Positions 16,794 to 31,016 are shown, counted from the first letter of the stretch. The stretch: 64,000 nucleotides of DNA from Halocaridina rubra (GCA_037179515.1 JAXCGZ010005691.1:85001-149000); one strand, 5' to 3'. Translations and numbers: made by a program. Notes: generated by a model not told the origin, from the sequence alone.

Positions 16794-18511
16794 ATTACCT
16801 AATTGTGATTACCTAATTGTGTTTACGGGAAAGAGCCCAAAGCTCGTATCTTCCCGTCTCCTCATCGGTTCCATTTTATACTTAGTGATACTTATCATAC
16901 CTGTCCTTAAAACTATATATTGAGATAGCATTAACTACCTCCTCGCTTAGCCAATTCCAATTATCAACTACTCTTACACTGAAAAAGTATTTCCTTACAT
17001 CCTGCGAAGAAGTTTTCTTACGAAGCTTCAAACTATGACCTCTAGTTTTAGAGCCAGCCATATCAAAATATCGATCCCTATCCACTCTATCATAACCATG
17101 AAGGAATTTAAAGACTGTCACCATATCCCCCCTCACTCTTCTAGCTTCCAGTGATGGTAAGTCTAATTCCCTCAGCCTCTCATCATAATTGAGATTGCGT
17201 ATTTCTGGCACAAGTTTCGTGGCATGTCTTTGAACTTTTTCAAACTTGGCTATGTGCTTTTTCAAGTGCGGATTCCAAAAGGGGGCTGCATATTCGAGTT
17301 TTCGCCTCACATAGGTTACTTAAATATTTCTGAACATTTCCTTGTCCATGTGCCTGAAGGCTACCCTTACATTTGATAAGAATGCATATGCTGCCCTTAC
17401 TATGTCATTTATATGTATTTCTGGAGACAAATCTGCCAGTATGTTTACTCCTAGATCTCTCTCATTTTCTGTCTCTTGAAGTTGTAGTCCAGCCACCGAG
17501 TAGTCAAGCTTGGGCCTTCTTGCACTTGTACCCATTCTCATTACCTTACATTTTGAAGTACTGAATTTCATTAGCCACTTTTCTGACCACTCATGCAGAT
17601 TATTTAGATCCTCCTGAAGTTCTCTACCATTGTTCTCGTTTTTTACTTTCTTAACAATCTTTGCATCATCTGCAAACATATTCATGAATGAATTTACAGA
17701 CTCTGGTAGGTCATTTACATATACAAGGAACAAAAGTGACCCTAAAACTGAACCATGTGGAACTCCACTACTAACTCTTCTCCATTCAGACACTGAGTGT
17801 CTTACTCTAACCCTCTGTTCCCTTCCTTCTAAGTAAGTTTTTATCCATTCCAAAACATTTCCACCTATTCTAGCCATTGATTGCAGCTTCCTAATAAGTC
17901 TCCCATGTGGAACAGTGTCAAACGCTTTCTGGAAGTCTAGGAATATGCAATCTGCCCAGCCCTCTCTTTCCTGTAAGATTTGGCTTACCTCATCATAAAA
18001 TTCTAATAAGTTTGTTACTGTTGATCTACCTTCTCTGAAGCCATGTAGCCTCACTGACAAAAAGTTGAAGGATTCCAAGTGAAGAGAGATATGTTTCCTT
18101 AGTAGTTTCTCCATAACTTTGCAAACTATGCTGGTCAAGGAAACTGGTCTATAGTTCAGAGCCGTATCCCTCCTTCCCTTTTTGAAGATAGGTATCGCAT
18201 TTGCCTGTTTCCAGCATCTTGGAATCTCCCCTGACTCCAGTGACTCCTTAAATATGATACTTAGTGCCACTGATATTGTGTTTGCGCATTTTTTAAGCAC
18301 ATGAGGGGATATGTCATCAGGACCTGTAGATTTATGAACATCTAAATCCATCAGCGCTTTGCATACCTCTGTGGCTGTAAGGTTGATGTTCTCTAATACC
18401 GGCCCTTGAGCTTCTATCACTGCAATCTGAGGGGGTGGGGTATTTTCTACTGTAAATACTGACTGAAACTCCTTGTTCAATTCTTTGCAGATCTCTTCAT
18501 CCGTCTCAGTG
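16794..18511 (-). mobile_element. CR1 LINE, 5'-truncated copy (1.7 kb)
   Basis: 3' tail to the linker before RT. Truncated at CCGTCTCAGTG, where the tail of the next copy begins after a few GT units. Confidence 0.9.
16882..18511 (-). pseudogene. CR1 ORF2 RT half with one nonsense codon
   Basis: Two open blocks (16882-17310 and 17320-18480) are separated by a TAA replacing the Tyr of NIYVTY. FLDFQKAFD and FADD are present; VPHGS replaces VPQGS. Confidence 0.88.
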
Positions 18512-18517
18512 TGTGTG

Positions 18518-18741
18518 ATTACCTAATTGTGTTTACGGGAAAGAGCCCAAAGCTCGTATCTTCCCGTCTCCTGATCGGTTCCATTTTTAGACTTAGTGAT
18601 ACTTATCATACCTGTCCTTAAAACTATGGATTGAGATAGCATTAACTACCTCCTCGCTTAGCGAATTCCAATTATCAACTACTCTTACACTGAAAAAGTA
18701 TTTCCTTACATCCTGCAAACTAGTTTTCTTCCGAAGCTTCA
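18518..18741 (-). mobile_element. CR1 LINE 3' fragment (0.22 kb)
   Basis: Single-unit tail, hairpin and the last ~40 codons of ORF2. Truncated at CGAAGCTTCA against (GT)n 18742-18828. Confidence 0.88.
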
Positions 18742-18758
18742 GGGTGTGTGTGTGTGTG

Positions 18759-18828
<70 letters not shown>

Positions 18829-18829
<1 letters not shown>

Positions 18830-20380
18830 TTACCTAATTGTGTTTACGGGAAAGAGCCCAAAGCTCGTATCTTCCCGTCTCCTGATCAGTTCCTTTTTGT
18901 ACTTAGTGATACTTATCATACTTGTCCTTAAAACTATGGATTGAGATAGAATTAACTATCTCCTCGCTTAGCGAATTCCAATTATCAACTACTCTTACAC
19001 TGAAAAAGTATTTCCTTACATCCTGCAAAGAAGTTTTCTTACGAAGCTTCTAACTATGACCTCTAGTTCTAGAGCCAGCCATATCAAAAAGTCGATCCCT
19101 ATCCACTCTATCATAACCATGAAGGAATTTAAAGACTGTCACCATATCCCCCCTCAATCTTCTAGCTTCGAGTGATGGTAAATCTAATTCCCTCAGCCTC
19201 TCATCATAACTGAGATTGCGTATTTCTGGCACCAGCTTCGTGGCATGTCTTTGAACTTTTTCAAGCTTAGCTATGTGCTTTTTCAAGTGCGGATTCCAAA
19301 AGGGGGCTGCATATTCGAGTTTTCGCCTCACATAGGTTACATAAATATTTCTGAACATTTCCTTGTCCATGTGCCTGAAGGCTACTGTCGTGAAGTTGGT
19401 TACCATTCCACCGCGTGTCACCAGTTGTCGTAATGAATTTTTCTCACTACGTTAATATTAGTACCAGAAGAGTGCAAGGTAAGAATGGACAAGCAGTGGT
19501 TCCTTTATCTTAGTTTATTCTAACATCTTTGATGCATCAATGCCCCCCCCCCCACCCTATGACTATCACAATCTATGATCTATTCGTGCCCCTGGTACTA
19601 TTCTGACTAAGTGTCGCTCTCTGACTGCCATGGGGATGCTTGAAATACCCCAAAGGGCAGGGCGTGTCGCTAAATCTACTTCTGCCAATTGCTTTCAGGT
19701 TCAAAGAGAGGTCCCTCCTCTTGGGGGATGGGCTATTTCAGTTGGCCTATAGAACGGAAGAGTTCCAGGTCAGTGCGTGGCTATTGGGTATCCCTCCAGG
19801 GCATATAGGGTTACTTGTGGTTTTGGGCAGGGCCACCTTCTGGGTCTTTCCCACACTCTTGAGGAACTTGACGCCGGGTAGCTAAGCCCTGGTGCTAAAG
19901 CACCTGGGTTCAGCCAGGTGCTAAGCCCTATGGATCCAGCCAGGCGCTAAGCCCCCTGGATCCGTTTACCATACCCAGATAAACAACTGGGAGAGTATTC
20001 TATTTCACCCTTGACCTCTAGCCTCTCACGTTTCTCTTCACGACTTGTTGCAGTTTCAGATTCTGGTTTCAGCAAGACTTCAGTCATGCGACACTACCCT
20101 TACATTTGATAAGAATGCATATGCTGCCCTTACTATGCCATTTATATGTATTTCTGGAGACAAATCTGCCAGTATGTTTACTCCTAGATCTCCCTCATTT
20201 TCTGTCTCTTGAAGTTGTACTCCAGCCACCGAGTAGTCAAGCTTGGGCTTTCTTGCACTTGTACCCATTCTCATTACCTTACATTTTGAAGCATTGAATT
20301 TCATTAGCCACTTTTCTGACCACTCATGCAGACTATCTAGATCTTCCTGAAGTTCTCTACCGTTGTTCTCATTTCATACT
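18829..20380 (-). mobile_element. CR1 LINE copy split by an LTR-like insertion
   Basis: CR1 sequence at 18829-19385 resumes at 20094-20380 at the same consensus position (GGCTAC then CCTTACATTTG). The interrupting 708 bp is described separately. The 5' end is truncated near TTGTTCTCATTTC. Variants (CAATCTTCTAGCTTCGAG) place it with the older subfamily. Confidence 0.88.
19386..20093. mobile_element. Solo-LTR-like insertion with CTAC target duplication
   Basis: Starts TGTCGTGAAG and ends CATGCGACA: TG...CA ends with a 5-bp terminal inverted repeat TGTCG/CGACA. It is flanked by CTAC on both sides (19382-19385 and 20094-20097), while uninterrupted CR1 copies have a single CTAC. 708 bp with no ORF of note. 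TG/CA ends and a 4-bp duplication fit a solo LTR of a Gypsy- or BEL-type retrotransposon; no internal region is present to decide. Confidence 0.7.
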
Positions 20381-20401
20381 TGTATGTGTGTGTGTATGTA
20401 T

Positions 20402-23042
20402 GATAACCTAATTGTGATTACCTAATTGTGTTTACGGGAAAGAGCCCAAAGCTCGTATCTTCCAGTCTCCTGATCGGTTCCATTTTATACTTAGTCATAC
20501 TTATCATACCTGTCCTTAAAACTATAGATTGAGATAGCATTAACTACCTCCTCGCTTAGCCAATTCCAATTATCAACTACTCTTACACTGAAAAAGTATT
20601 TCCTTACATCCTGCAAAGAAGTTTTCTTACAAAGCTTCAAACTATGACCTCTAGTTCTAGAGCCAGCCATATCAAAATATCGATCCCTATCCACTCTATC
20701 ATAACCAAGAAGGAATGTAAAGACTGTCACCATATCCCCCCTCACTCTTCTAGCTTCGAGTGATGGTAAGTCTAATTCCCTCAGCCTCTCATCGTAACTG
20801 AGATTGCGTATTTCTGGCACCAGTTTCGTGGCATGTCTTTGAACTTTTTCAAGCTTAGCTATGTGCTTTTTCAAGTGCGGATTCCAAAAGGGAGCTGCAT
20901 ATTCGAGTTTTAGCCTCACATAAGTTACATAAATATTTCTGAACATTTCCTTGTCCATGTGCCTGAAGGCTACCCTTACATTTCATAAGAATGCATATGC
21001 TGCCCTTACTATGCCATTTATATGTATTTCTGGAGACAAATCTGCCAGTATGTTTACTCCTAGATCTCTCTCATTTTCTGTCTCTTGAAGTTGTACTCCA
21101 GCCACCGAGTAGTCAAGCTTGGGCCTTCTTGCACTTGTACCCATTCTCATTACCTTACATTTTGAAGTATTGAATTTCATTAGCCACTTTTCTGACCACT
21201 CATGCAGATTATTTAGATCCTCCTGAAGTTCTCTACCATTGTTCTCGTTTTTTACTTTCTTCACAATCTTTGCATCATCTGCAAACATATTCATGAATGA
21301 ATTTACAGACTCTGGTAGGTCATTTACATATACAAGGAACAAAAGTGGCCCTAAAACTGAACAATGTGGAACTCCACTACTAACTCTTCTCCATTCAGAC
21401 ACTGAGTGTCTTACTCTAACCCTCTGTTCCCTTCCTTCTAAGTAAGTTTTTATCCATTCCAAAACATTTCCAACTATTCTAGCCATTGATTGCAGCTTCC
21501 TAATAAGTCTCCCATGTGGAACAGTGTCAAACGCTTTCTGGAAGTCTAGGAATATGCAATCTGCCCAGCCCTCTCTTTCCTGTAAGATTTAGCTTACCTC
21601 ATCATAAAATTCTAATAAGTTTGTTACTGTTGATCTACCTTCTCTGAAGCCATGTTGCCTCACTGACAAAAAGTTGAAGGATTCCAAGTGAAGAGAGATA
21701 TGTTTCCTTAGTAGTTTCTCCATAACTTTGCAAACTATGCTGGTCAAGGAAACTGGTCTATAGTTCAGAGCCGTATCCCTCCTTCCCTTTTTGAAGATAG
21801 GTATCACATTTGCTTGTTTCCAGCATCTTGGAATCTCCCCTGACTCCAGTGACTTTTTAAATATGATACTTAGTGCCACTGATATTGTGTTTGCACATTT
21901 TTTAAGCACATGAGGGGATATGTCATCAGGACCTGTAGCTTTATGAACATCTAAATCCATCAGCGCTTTGCATACCTCTGTGGCTGTAAGGTTGATGTTC
22001 TCTAATACCGGCCCTTGAGCTTCTATCACTGCAATCTGAGGGGGTGGGGTATTTTCTACTGTAAATACTGACTGAAACTCCTTGTTCAATTCTTTGCAGA
22101 TCTCTTTGTCCGTCTCAGTGATGCTTCCATCCGCTCTCTTTAGCCTTAAAACCTGTTCTTTTACCTTCAGTTTTCCTCTGATAAAGCTGTGGAAAAGCTT
22201 GGGATTTTCTTTAGCCTTCCTGGTGATGTCCCTCTCATAGTCTCTCTCTGCCTCTCTCCTTTTACTTAGGTAGTCATTTCTTGCTCTTTTGTAGGTTTGC
22301 CAGGCATTTATGTTTTTTCTCCTCCTATACCTTTTCCAGCATTTGTCTCTCCACTCCTTAGCTCTTCTACACCCATTATCGAACCATTTCTCTCTGGCAT
22401 GAATTACACCTACTTTGGTGACAGGTATGCAGCAATCTACTATCTTCCCATATTTCTCACAAAAGATGTCATACATTTCTTGTACAGATTTGTTGTAAAA
22501 TAAGGTTCTCCAGTCAATAACTGCAAAAAGCTCATTCATTTTGATGTAATCTCCTTTCCGATAGTTCCTCCTCATGTCCTCAGTGCCTCTACTCTCAGGA
22601 AGAATATCTTCAATGATATACTCCATCAACAACACACAGTGGTCACTCTTTCCAATTTGTGGTTCATACTCAATTTTTTCAATATCCAACACATTATATG
22701 TGAACACTAGATCAAGTAGTGATGGCTCATCCCCACCCCTGGCCCTTGTTGGTTCCATTACATGTTGGTGTAGGAAATTCCCTTGTACGCAATCTAGGAA
22801 TCTTGCCCCGAATGAGTCCTCACCACTGTGTGGGTCAAGATTTATCCAATCTATCTCTTTATGATTAAAGTCTCCCATAATCAAAATCCTGCATTTTTTT
22901 TCCCGTGCCATGTTAACAACTGAGTTTATGACTTCAATAGTACCTATATGACTTTTCTCATAAACTTCAAGCCTATTTTGGTTCCTTGGTGGGTTGTATA
23001 CAACAGTTATTATAATGCTCTCTGGCCCAGTATTTATGCGAG
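20402..23042 (-). mobile_element. CR1 LINE, 5'-truncated copy (2.6 kb)
   Basis: 3' tail to mid endonuclease, truncated at TATTTATGCGAG against GTGTGTGCGTG and the next tail. ORF2 blocks are 20491-20958, 20983-21486 and 21589-22911. Confidence 0.9.
20491..22911 (-). pseudogene. CR1 ORF2 remnant
   Basis: A 440-codon block (21589-22911) holds GDFN, SDH and the RT start, followed by two shorter blocks holding FADD and the C-terminal domain. A stop replaces the Gln of EVSQIL near 21589, and TTTCATAAG for TTTGATAAG near 20982 creates a stop in the post-RT region. Confidence 0.88.
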
Positions 23043-23052
23043 TGTGTGCGTG

Positions 23053-23955
23053 ATTACCTAATTGTGTTTACGGGAAAGAGCCCAAAGCTCGTATCTTCCC
23101 GTCTCCTCATCGGTTCCATTTTAGACTTAGTGATACTTATCATACCTGTCCTTAAAACTATGGATTGAGATAGCACTAACTACCTCCTCGCTTAGCCAAT
23201 TCCAATTATCAACTACTCTTACACTGAAAAAGTATTTCCTTACATCCTGCAAACAAGTTTTCTTACGAAGCTTCAAACTATGACCTCTAGTTCTAGAGCC
23301 AGCCATATCAAAATATCGATCCCTATCCACTCTATCATAACCATGAAGGAATTTAAAGACTGTCACCATATCCCCCCTCACTCTTCTAGCTTCCAGTGAT
23401 GGTAAGTCTAATTCCCTCAGCCTCTCATCATAACTGAGATTGCGTATTTCTGGCACCAGTTTCGTGGCATGTCTTTGAACTTTTTCAAGCTTAGCTATGT
23501 GCTTTTTCAAGTGCGGATTCTAAAAGGGGGCTGCATATTCGAGTTTTCGCCTCACATAGGTTACATAAATATTTCCGAACATTTCCTTGTCCATGTGCCT
23601 GAAGGCTACCCTTACATTTCATAAGAATGCATATGCTGCCCTTACTATGCCATTTATATGTATTTCTGGAGACAAATCTGCCAGTATGTTTACTCCTAGA
23701 TCTCTCTCATTTTCTGTCTCTTGAAGTTGTACTCCAGCCACCGAGTAGTCAAGCTTGGGCCTTCTTGCACTTGTACCCATTCTCATTACCTTACATTTTG
23801 AAGTATTGAATTTCATTAGCCACTTTTCTGACCACTCATGCAGATTATTTAGATCCTCCTGAAGTTCTCTACCCTTGTTCTCGTTTTTTACTTTCTTCAC
23901 AATCTTTGCATCATCTGCAAACATATTCATGAATGAATTTACAGACTCTGGTAGG
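23053..23955 (-). mobile_element. CR1 LINE 3' fragment (0.9 kb)
   Basis: Tail to just past the FADD region, truncated at GACTCTGGTAGG. It shares the TTTCATAAG stop with the copy at 20.4-23.0 kb. A TAA (WNPH to *) lies near 23521. Confidence 0.88.
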
Positions 23956-24110
23956 TGTGTTTATGCTCTTTGACAATGAATTTGGCAACCTTTACTACGG
24001 AAAAATCCAATTTGGACATCCAATTTTAATTCCACTGCTCCTTCATGTCTGTGTTTACCCCTTTTCGAATTGGGATCAATAATAATATTTAAAGCGGCAA
24101 ACAACAGCAT
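23956..24110 (+). mobile_element. SINE tail fragment
   Basis: ATCCAATTTTAATTCCACTG, then TGTCTGTGTTTACCCCTTTT and CGAATTGGGATCAATAATAA, resembling the main SINE body. The head is unrecognisable. Confidence 0.4.
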
Positions 24111-25657
<1,547 letters not shown>

Positions 25658-26077
25658 TATTAAGCATAGTTTTACTCTACTTATTCTCGTCTCTTAGCTG
25701 ATTGCACCTTTGAATCAATCTGTGACCTGTCATTTCTGATGTTGTATTCCTCATATCTGCTTAGTTTACAGGAACTAGTAGACGACAGACTACAGGATTC
25801 TTGTCCATCTATAACTTCAAAGTGTTTGCTGCTACTACGGTTGTTATTAAATATAATTATTATTATTTCATAGTGCCAGAATTCCTGTAATTAATAAACA
25901 CAGCTGATTTATGAGACTTCTTGTAAGAAGAATCTTAGCTATTAGAAAAAAGCTGAAGGAGTTATACTTACCACACATTGAAGCCAGAATAAATAGTAGG
26001 ATATGGTGACTGTTTCAGTTCCTCTACAGCTCTAACTGAGTGTGTTGATTTGGAGCGATACAATAATATGGGGAACT

Positions 26078-26265
26078 CACTCACACTGAAAAGCACATTT
26101 TGTGTTACAATTTGTTCCCATTCTAATCGGTGTGGGCACAGATATGTAACAATATGGGATATTAACGTTGTCTTTCTTAACGCTCTGCAGTGGAATTGAG
26201 CCCGTGTTAATCTCTTCCCAACTATTACGTTTTACCACTGAGGTTCCTCGGCCTCCGTTATAAGA
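26078..26265 (-). mobile_element. tRNA-derived SINE (minus strand)
   Basis: On minus: AACCTCAGTGGTAAAACG (A-box region), GGGCTCAATTCC (B-box-like), then a body ending GTGCCCACACCGATTAGAAT with GGGAACAAATTGTAACACAA, the family tail. An open frame crossing it is not a gene. Confidence 0.55.
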
Positions 26266-26382
26266 ATATACTTTTTTTTTTTGAGTAAGAGCGATTGGTA
26301 ATGTGGAGCAGTGAAATGTGCAAATGGACATTGCCAAAATTATACTTAATTTTCAGGAATAAATAAATAAGAGGTGGAGCCA

Positions 26383-27686
26383 ATTTGGATTGAGTAGAAT
26401 TAACTACCTCCTCCTTAGCGAATTCCAATCATCAACTACTCTCACACACACACAAAAAAAAAAAATTCTTACGTCCTACAAAGACGTTTTCTTATGAAGC
26501 TTCAAACTATAACCTCAAGTTCTAGTGCCAGCCATCTCAAAATATAAAACCATCACCATATTCCCCCTCATTCTGCTAGCTTCGAGTGATGGTAAATCTA
26601 ATTACCTCACCCTCCCCTCAAAACTGAGATTGCATAATTCTAGCACCGGTTTCGTGGCATGTCTCTGAACTTTCTCCAGCTTAACTATGTGCTTTTTCAA
26701 GTGTATGCTCCATAAGAGGGCTGCATATTAAAGCTTTTGCCTCACATAGGTTACATAAATATTTCTGAAAACTTCCTTGTCCATGTTCCTGAAAGCTACC
26801 CTTACATTTGCTAAGAAATCATATGCTACTCTTACTATATAGTTTATATGCATTTCCAGAGACAAATCAGTCAGTATTTTTACTCCTAGATCTCTCTCAT
26901 TCTCTGTCTCTTGAAGTTGTACTCCTACTATTGAGTATCCAAGGTTGGGTCTTCTCGCACTTGTACCCATTCTCATTACCTTACATTTAGAAGTACTGAA
27001 TTTCATTGGCCACTTTTCTGACCACTCATGCAGACTATTTAGATCTCCCTGAAATTCTCTACCATTGTTCTCATCTCTTACTTTCTTCACAATATTTGCA
27101 TCATTAGCAAACATATTCATGAATGAATTTACAGACTCTGGTAGGTCATTTATATATACAAGGAGCAAAAGTGGCTCTAAAACTAAATCCTGTGAAACTT
27201 CACTACTAACCCTTCTCCATTCAGATACCGAGTGTCTTACACTAACCCTCTGTTCCCTTCCATCTGAGTAAGTTTTTATCCATAAGACATTTCCACCTTT
27301 TCTCGCCAGTGCTTGCAGCTTCTTACTAAGTCTCCCGTGTGGAACAGTGTCAAAAGCTTTCTGAAAGTCTAGGAATATACGCAATCTGCCAAGCCCTCTC
27401 TTTCCTGTAACATTCGGCTTACTTTATCATAAAATTCTAATAAGTTTGTTACTGTTGATCTACCTTTTCTGAAGCCATGTTGTCTCACTGACAAAAAGTT
27501 GGAAAATTCCAAGTGAAGAGAGATGTGTATTCTTAGTAGTTTCTTCATAACTTTACAAACTATACTTGTCAAGGAAACAGATCTATAGTTTAGAGCTGTA
27601 TCCATGTTCACTTGTTTCCAGCATCTTGGAATCTCCTCATATTCGAGCGACTTTTCAAATATGATACACAGTACCGCAGATATTAC
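26383..27686 (-). mobile_element. CR1 LINE, old diverged copy (1.3 kb)
   Basis: Covers RT to near the ORF2 C-terminus but lacks the 3' tail and is not bounded by (GT)n. Differences are spread throughout. ORF2 survives as 26728-27384 (motif A and FANDA in place of FADDA) and 27369-27611. Confidence 0.85.
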
Positions 27687-28264
27687 CAGTAGATGAACCA
27701 GTTCTCCCTCTTATACAAACTCTGTCGCTCAGAGAACTAATCTGTGCCACTTTAGTCTAGAGTTCCCAGGTTCTATTCTTGACAAGGAAGGGAGATTATT
27801 TGAAGACATTATTATTAATATTATTTTTTTTTTCTTACAGACAAGAGCCATCATGACAGCTTCTACTTTGACTTCTCCATTTCTGACCATTGGGTGCAGG
27901 GTTTTTCCGCCAAGTGGTCAAGAAACGGACGTCGATGTGGCACTATGACAGTAACTGTACACCAGAATTCACCATTTTGGGGGGTTAAAATCTCATCTGG
28001 CCCCATTAAAGTCTCCAAGGTCAAAACGGCAAGTAATTGATAACTAGCATCCGTTTTCTAGTGACATCATGAATAATCACTTGACCTAGCATTCGCTTCG
28101 TAGTGATATCATAAATAATCACCTTGACCTAGCATTCGTTTTATAGTGACATCATGAGCAATTGCATTGACAATCCATTTCTGTAAGAAGTTCCAAACAC
28201 CACTGTTAAATATGGTTAGGCAATGAATCTCGGCTACATATTTTTTTAAACAATATTAAAGTTA
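27687..28264. other. Unassigned; short direct repeats
   Basis: Three copies of a TAGTGACATCATGAATAATC-type segment at about 28055, 28110 and 28145. No gene seen. Confidence 0.4.
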
Positions 28265-28430
28265 TTTACAAGAGGACTGCAGTAACTCAGAAGCAGAGTG
28301 TGCGAGTCAGAAAGCATTCCAGGTTGTAGCCAAAAACTGGGAAAGCATCCAGTCATAATCCCCAGCCCCAATATGTGTCCCCCCCATTCAACGGGGACTA
28401 ATCCTGACACATACAGCACTGCATATGAAA
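28265..28430 (+). mobile_element. SINE, degraded head
   Basis: GAAAGCATCCAGTCATAATC, then CCCCATTCAACGGGGACTAA and TCCTGACACATACA match the main SINE body and tail. The tRNA head is poor. Confidence 0.55.
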
Positions 28431-28454
28431 ATTATGAATGCATTTAAGATATCT

Positions 28455-28757
28455 ATTTTTTTTATGAGTGACACCAGGACGGGCGAACAAAATTTCCCTC
28501 ATCAGGCCAGTTTACAAAGAAACATAAAGCAATGAGAAACAGAGATGGGGAGTGTTGTGACTTTTCAGATATGAAAGAATGATAACAGATGTGTATGAAT
28601 ATGCAAGAGTATTGTGTGTAGATATTAGGCATGGAAAAGGATCTGTAACTGAAGAAAGAATTAACATCAATCTATCTAGGACAGTCCTGTTTAAGTCTAA
28701 AAGACCTTCAGCTGTAGTATTGTAATGAGCCACTGGTGCCATGGGGCAACCTACTAC
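28455..28757. repeat. Dispersed ~320-bp repeat, copy 2
   Basis: Matches 9404-9722 along its length, same orientation. Confidence 0.65.
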
Positions 28758-28920
28758 ATGTTTAAGGACAGTTGAGTCGATGTAAGTGTTTAAGTGCCCA
28801 AATCTGCCGTTATTCAACGGGATGGCCAATAAGAGTGCAAGAAACTAAATTATAATACAGGGAACATTAAGCTCGATCATATTTTTGTTATCACGTCCAT
28901 ATGCTCAGTCCTAAATCAGC

Positions 28921-30050
28921 AAAACCAAGCCCATACCTCGATTCCAGAACAAGAGTTCAAGTATCCATGGTCTAACTTACCAAACTTTACCTCAATTTCA
29001 GAATGAATGTTCAGGTATTCGTGGTCATCCTTACCAAACCATAACTTGATTTCAGAACGAAAGTCCAGGTATCCGTGGTTACCTTCCTGAACCTTACCTC
29101 AATTCCAGAACGAGAGTTCAGGTATCTGTGGTCTAATTAACTAAACCTTACCTCAATTCCAGAACGAAAGTTCTGGAAGAAAGTTCAGGTATCCATGATC
29201 TACCTTACCGAACCTTACCTCAATTCCAGAACGAAAGTTCAGGTATCTGTGTTCTACCTTTCCAATCATTACCTTGATTCCAAAGCGAAAGTTCATGTAT
29301 CCGTGGTCTACCTTACCGAACCTTACCTAGGTTCCAAAACGAGAGTTCAGGTATCCATGGCCTACTTTACCATACCTTACCTCGATTGCAGAATGAGATT
29401 TTAGGTGTCCATGATCAACCTTACCTCGATTCCAGAATGAAAGTTCCGGTATCCATGGTCATCCTTACCTCGATTCCAGAACGAGAGTCCAGGCATAAGT
29501 GTTCTATTTACCTGAACCTTACCTCAATTCCAGAATGAGAGTTCAGGTATCCGTGGTCTACCTAACTAAACCTTACCTCGATTCCAGAACAAAAGTTCAG
29601 ATATACGTGGTCTACCCTACTAAACCTTACCTAGATACCATAACGAAAGTTCAGGTATCCATGGTCTACATTACCAAACCTTACCTCAATTCCAGAATGA
29701 AAGTTCAGGTACCTGTGTTCTACCTTACCAAATATTATCTTGATTCCAAATCGAAAGTTCAGGTATCCATGGTCTACCTTACCGAACCTTACCTTGATTC
29801 TAAAATGAGGGTTCAGGTATCCATACTCTACCGTACCTTACCTCGATTGCAGAATGAGAGTTCAGGTGTCCATGGTCAACCTTACCTCGATTCCAGAAAG
29901 TTTCAGGTATGCGTGGTCTACCTTACTGACCCTTACCTCGATTCCAGAACGAGAGTTTAGGTGTCCGTGGTATACCTTACCAAACCTTACTTCAATTCCA
30001 GAACGAAAGACAAGATATCCATGATTTATCTTACCAAACCTCTTGCCTTG
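28921..30050. repeat. 54-bp tandem repeat array (~21 units)
   Basis: Unit of the form AACCTTACCTCAATTCCAGA, ACGAAAGTTCAGGTATCCAT, GGTCTACCTTACCG, spaced 54 bp (for example 29092 to 29146). Because 54 is a multiple of three, one frame stays open for long stretches as an 18-residue repeat, but stops and indels interrupt it and units vary freely. Treated as non-coding satellite. Confidence 0.85.
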
Positions 30051-30155
30051 CTCCATGAGCTTTAGGGATATATTATACTCTCAAAATTTAGGTTATTAAT
30101 GTTTAATACCTCCTCTAGGAATATCATGGGTTGGTAGTTCCCTAAAGAATAATAA

Positions 30156-30340
30156 TAATACTTTATTTCCATTTCAATACAATGGGTATTCGTCAGCCAG
30201 GGTAAGCCCCAACCCCCCACTGTGGTGTCCACCCACAGCAGTTCCTGCCAGTAAACAGCTTAAACTCTCGGTCTTGGACGGGAACCGATCTTTCGACCTC
30301 ATGAATGCGAAGCCAGCGCGTTACCACTGTACTAGTTTTT
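30156..30340 (-). mobile_element. tRNA-derived SINE, second type (copy 1)
   Basis: On minus: GTGGTAACGCGCTGGCTTCG head, GGTCGAAAGATCGGTTCCCG (B-box region), body through GTTTAAGCTGTTTACTGGCA, and tail AAATAAAGTATTATTATTATT. Matches 37590-37755. Confidence 0.7.
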
Positions 30341-30371
30341 CATAAGCAGGTGATGAAATATCCATGTTTTT

Positions 30372-30537
30372 TATGTTGTTTGCCATTTTATGTCACTATT
30401 AATTCCCATTCGATTGGGGGTGGATACAGACAGGTTGGAGCAGGGGAATTAGGAGATGCCTTCCTAATGCCTCGCAGTAAGTTTGAACACAGGTTTGTCA
30501 CTCCCGAGTCAAGTGCTGTAACCACTGCAGTCCATAG
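30372..30537 (-). mobile_element. tRNA-derived SINE (main family, complete)
   Basis: On minus: GGACTGCAGTGGTTACAGCA head, GTGTTCAAAC (B box), GCATTAGGAAGGCATCTCCT, then CCACCCCCAATCGAATGGGA and ATTAATAGTGACATAAAATG. One of the clearest copies. Confidence 0.7.
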
Positions 30538-30639
30538 GTAAATTATCTATAAAAATGGATATTAAAAACTTTGAAAGCTCCATAACCAAGCAGTCTTGCT
30601 GTTGAAGCTCAATTAATCAGTGTATTTTGTTATTTCATT

Positions 30640-30808
30640 CTGTGAATTGGTTAGAGCACTTCATTCGGGAATTGAAAAAACCATGTTGGAGCCCACCACA
30701 GGGCGTGAGGAAGGGCATCCAGCCTTAATTCCCCAGCCCCAACTCATCTACATCAACTCCCATTTGAATGGGGATTAATAGTGACGTAAGACTGCAAGAA
30801 AAAATATG
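30640..30808 (+). mobile_element. tRNA-derived SINE (main family)
   Basis: Head TTGGTTAGAGCACTTCATTC, B-box-like GTTGGAGCCC, GGAAGGGCATCCAGCCTTAA, CATTTGAATGGGGATTAATA, ending in an A-rich stretch. Confidence 0.65.
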
Positions 30809-31016
30809 TAAAAGCAATGGGGTACCTTGTTGCTGCACTGCAAGGCTGTTTGTTAACCAGAAGTTCAGTTTGGTTAGGTTAAACACACAGTTTGTATAGA
30901 TTAGGTGAAGTGAATTAAGTTGGGCTGTTGCAAGTCTTTGGAAATTATTAGGTTGGTTAGTCATTTTTTTTTTTTTTTTTTTTTAGTTACTTTACTGCAC
31001 ATAAATACTCATATCA

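Noticed and set aside
19640..19885. 81-codon plus ORF
   Set aside because: Lies inside the solo-LTR-like insertion; no protein similarity recognised.
26077..26337. 86-codon minus ORF as a small gene
   Set aside because: It overlaps a SINE copy and has no recognisable protein similarity.
28921..30050. Possible CRISPR array or repeat-protein gene in the 54-bp repeats
   Set aside because: No constant-repeat/variable-spacer structure; units vary throughout, there are indels and stops, and the context is eukaryotic.
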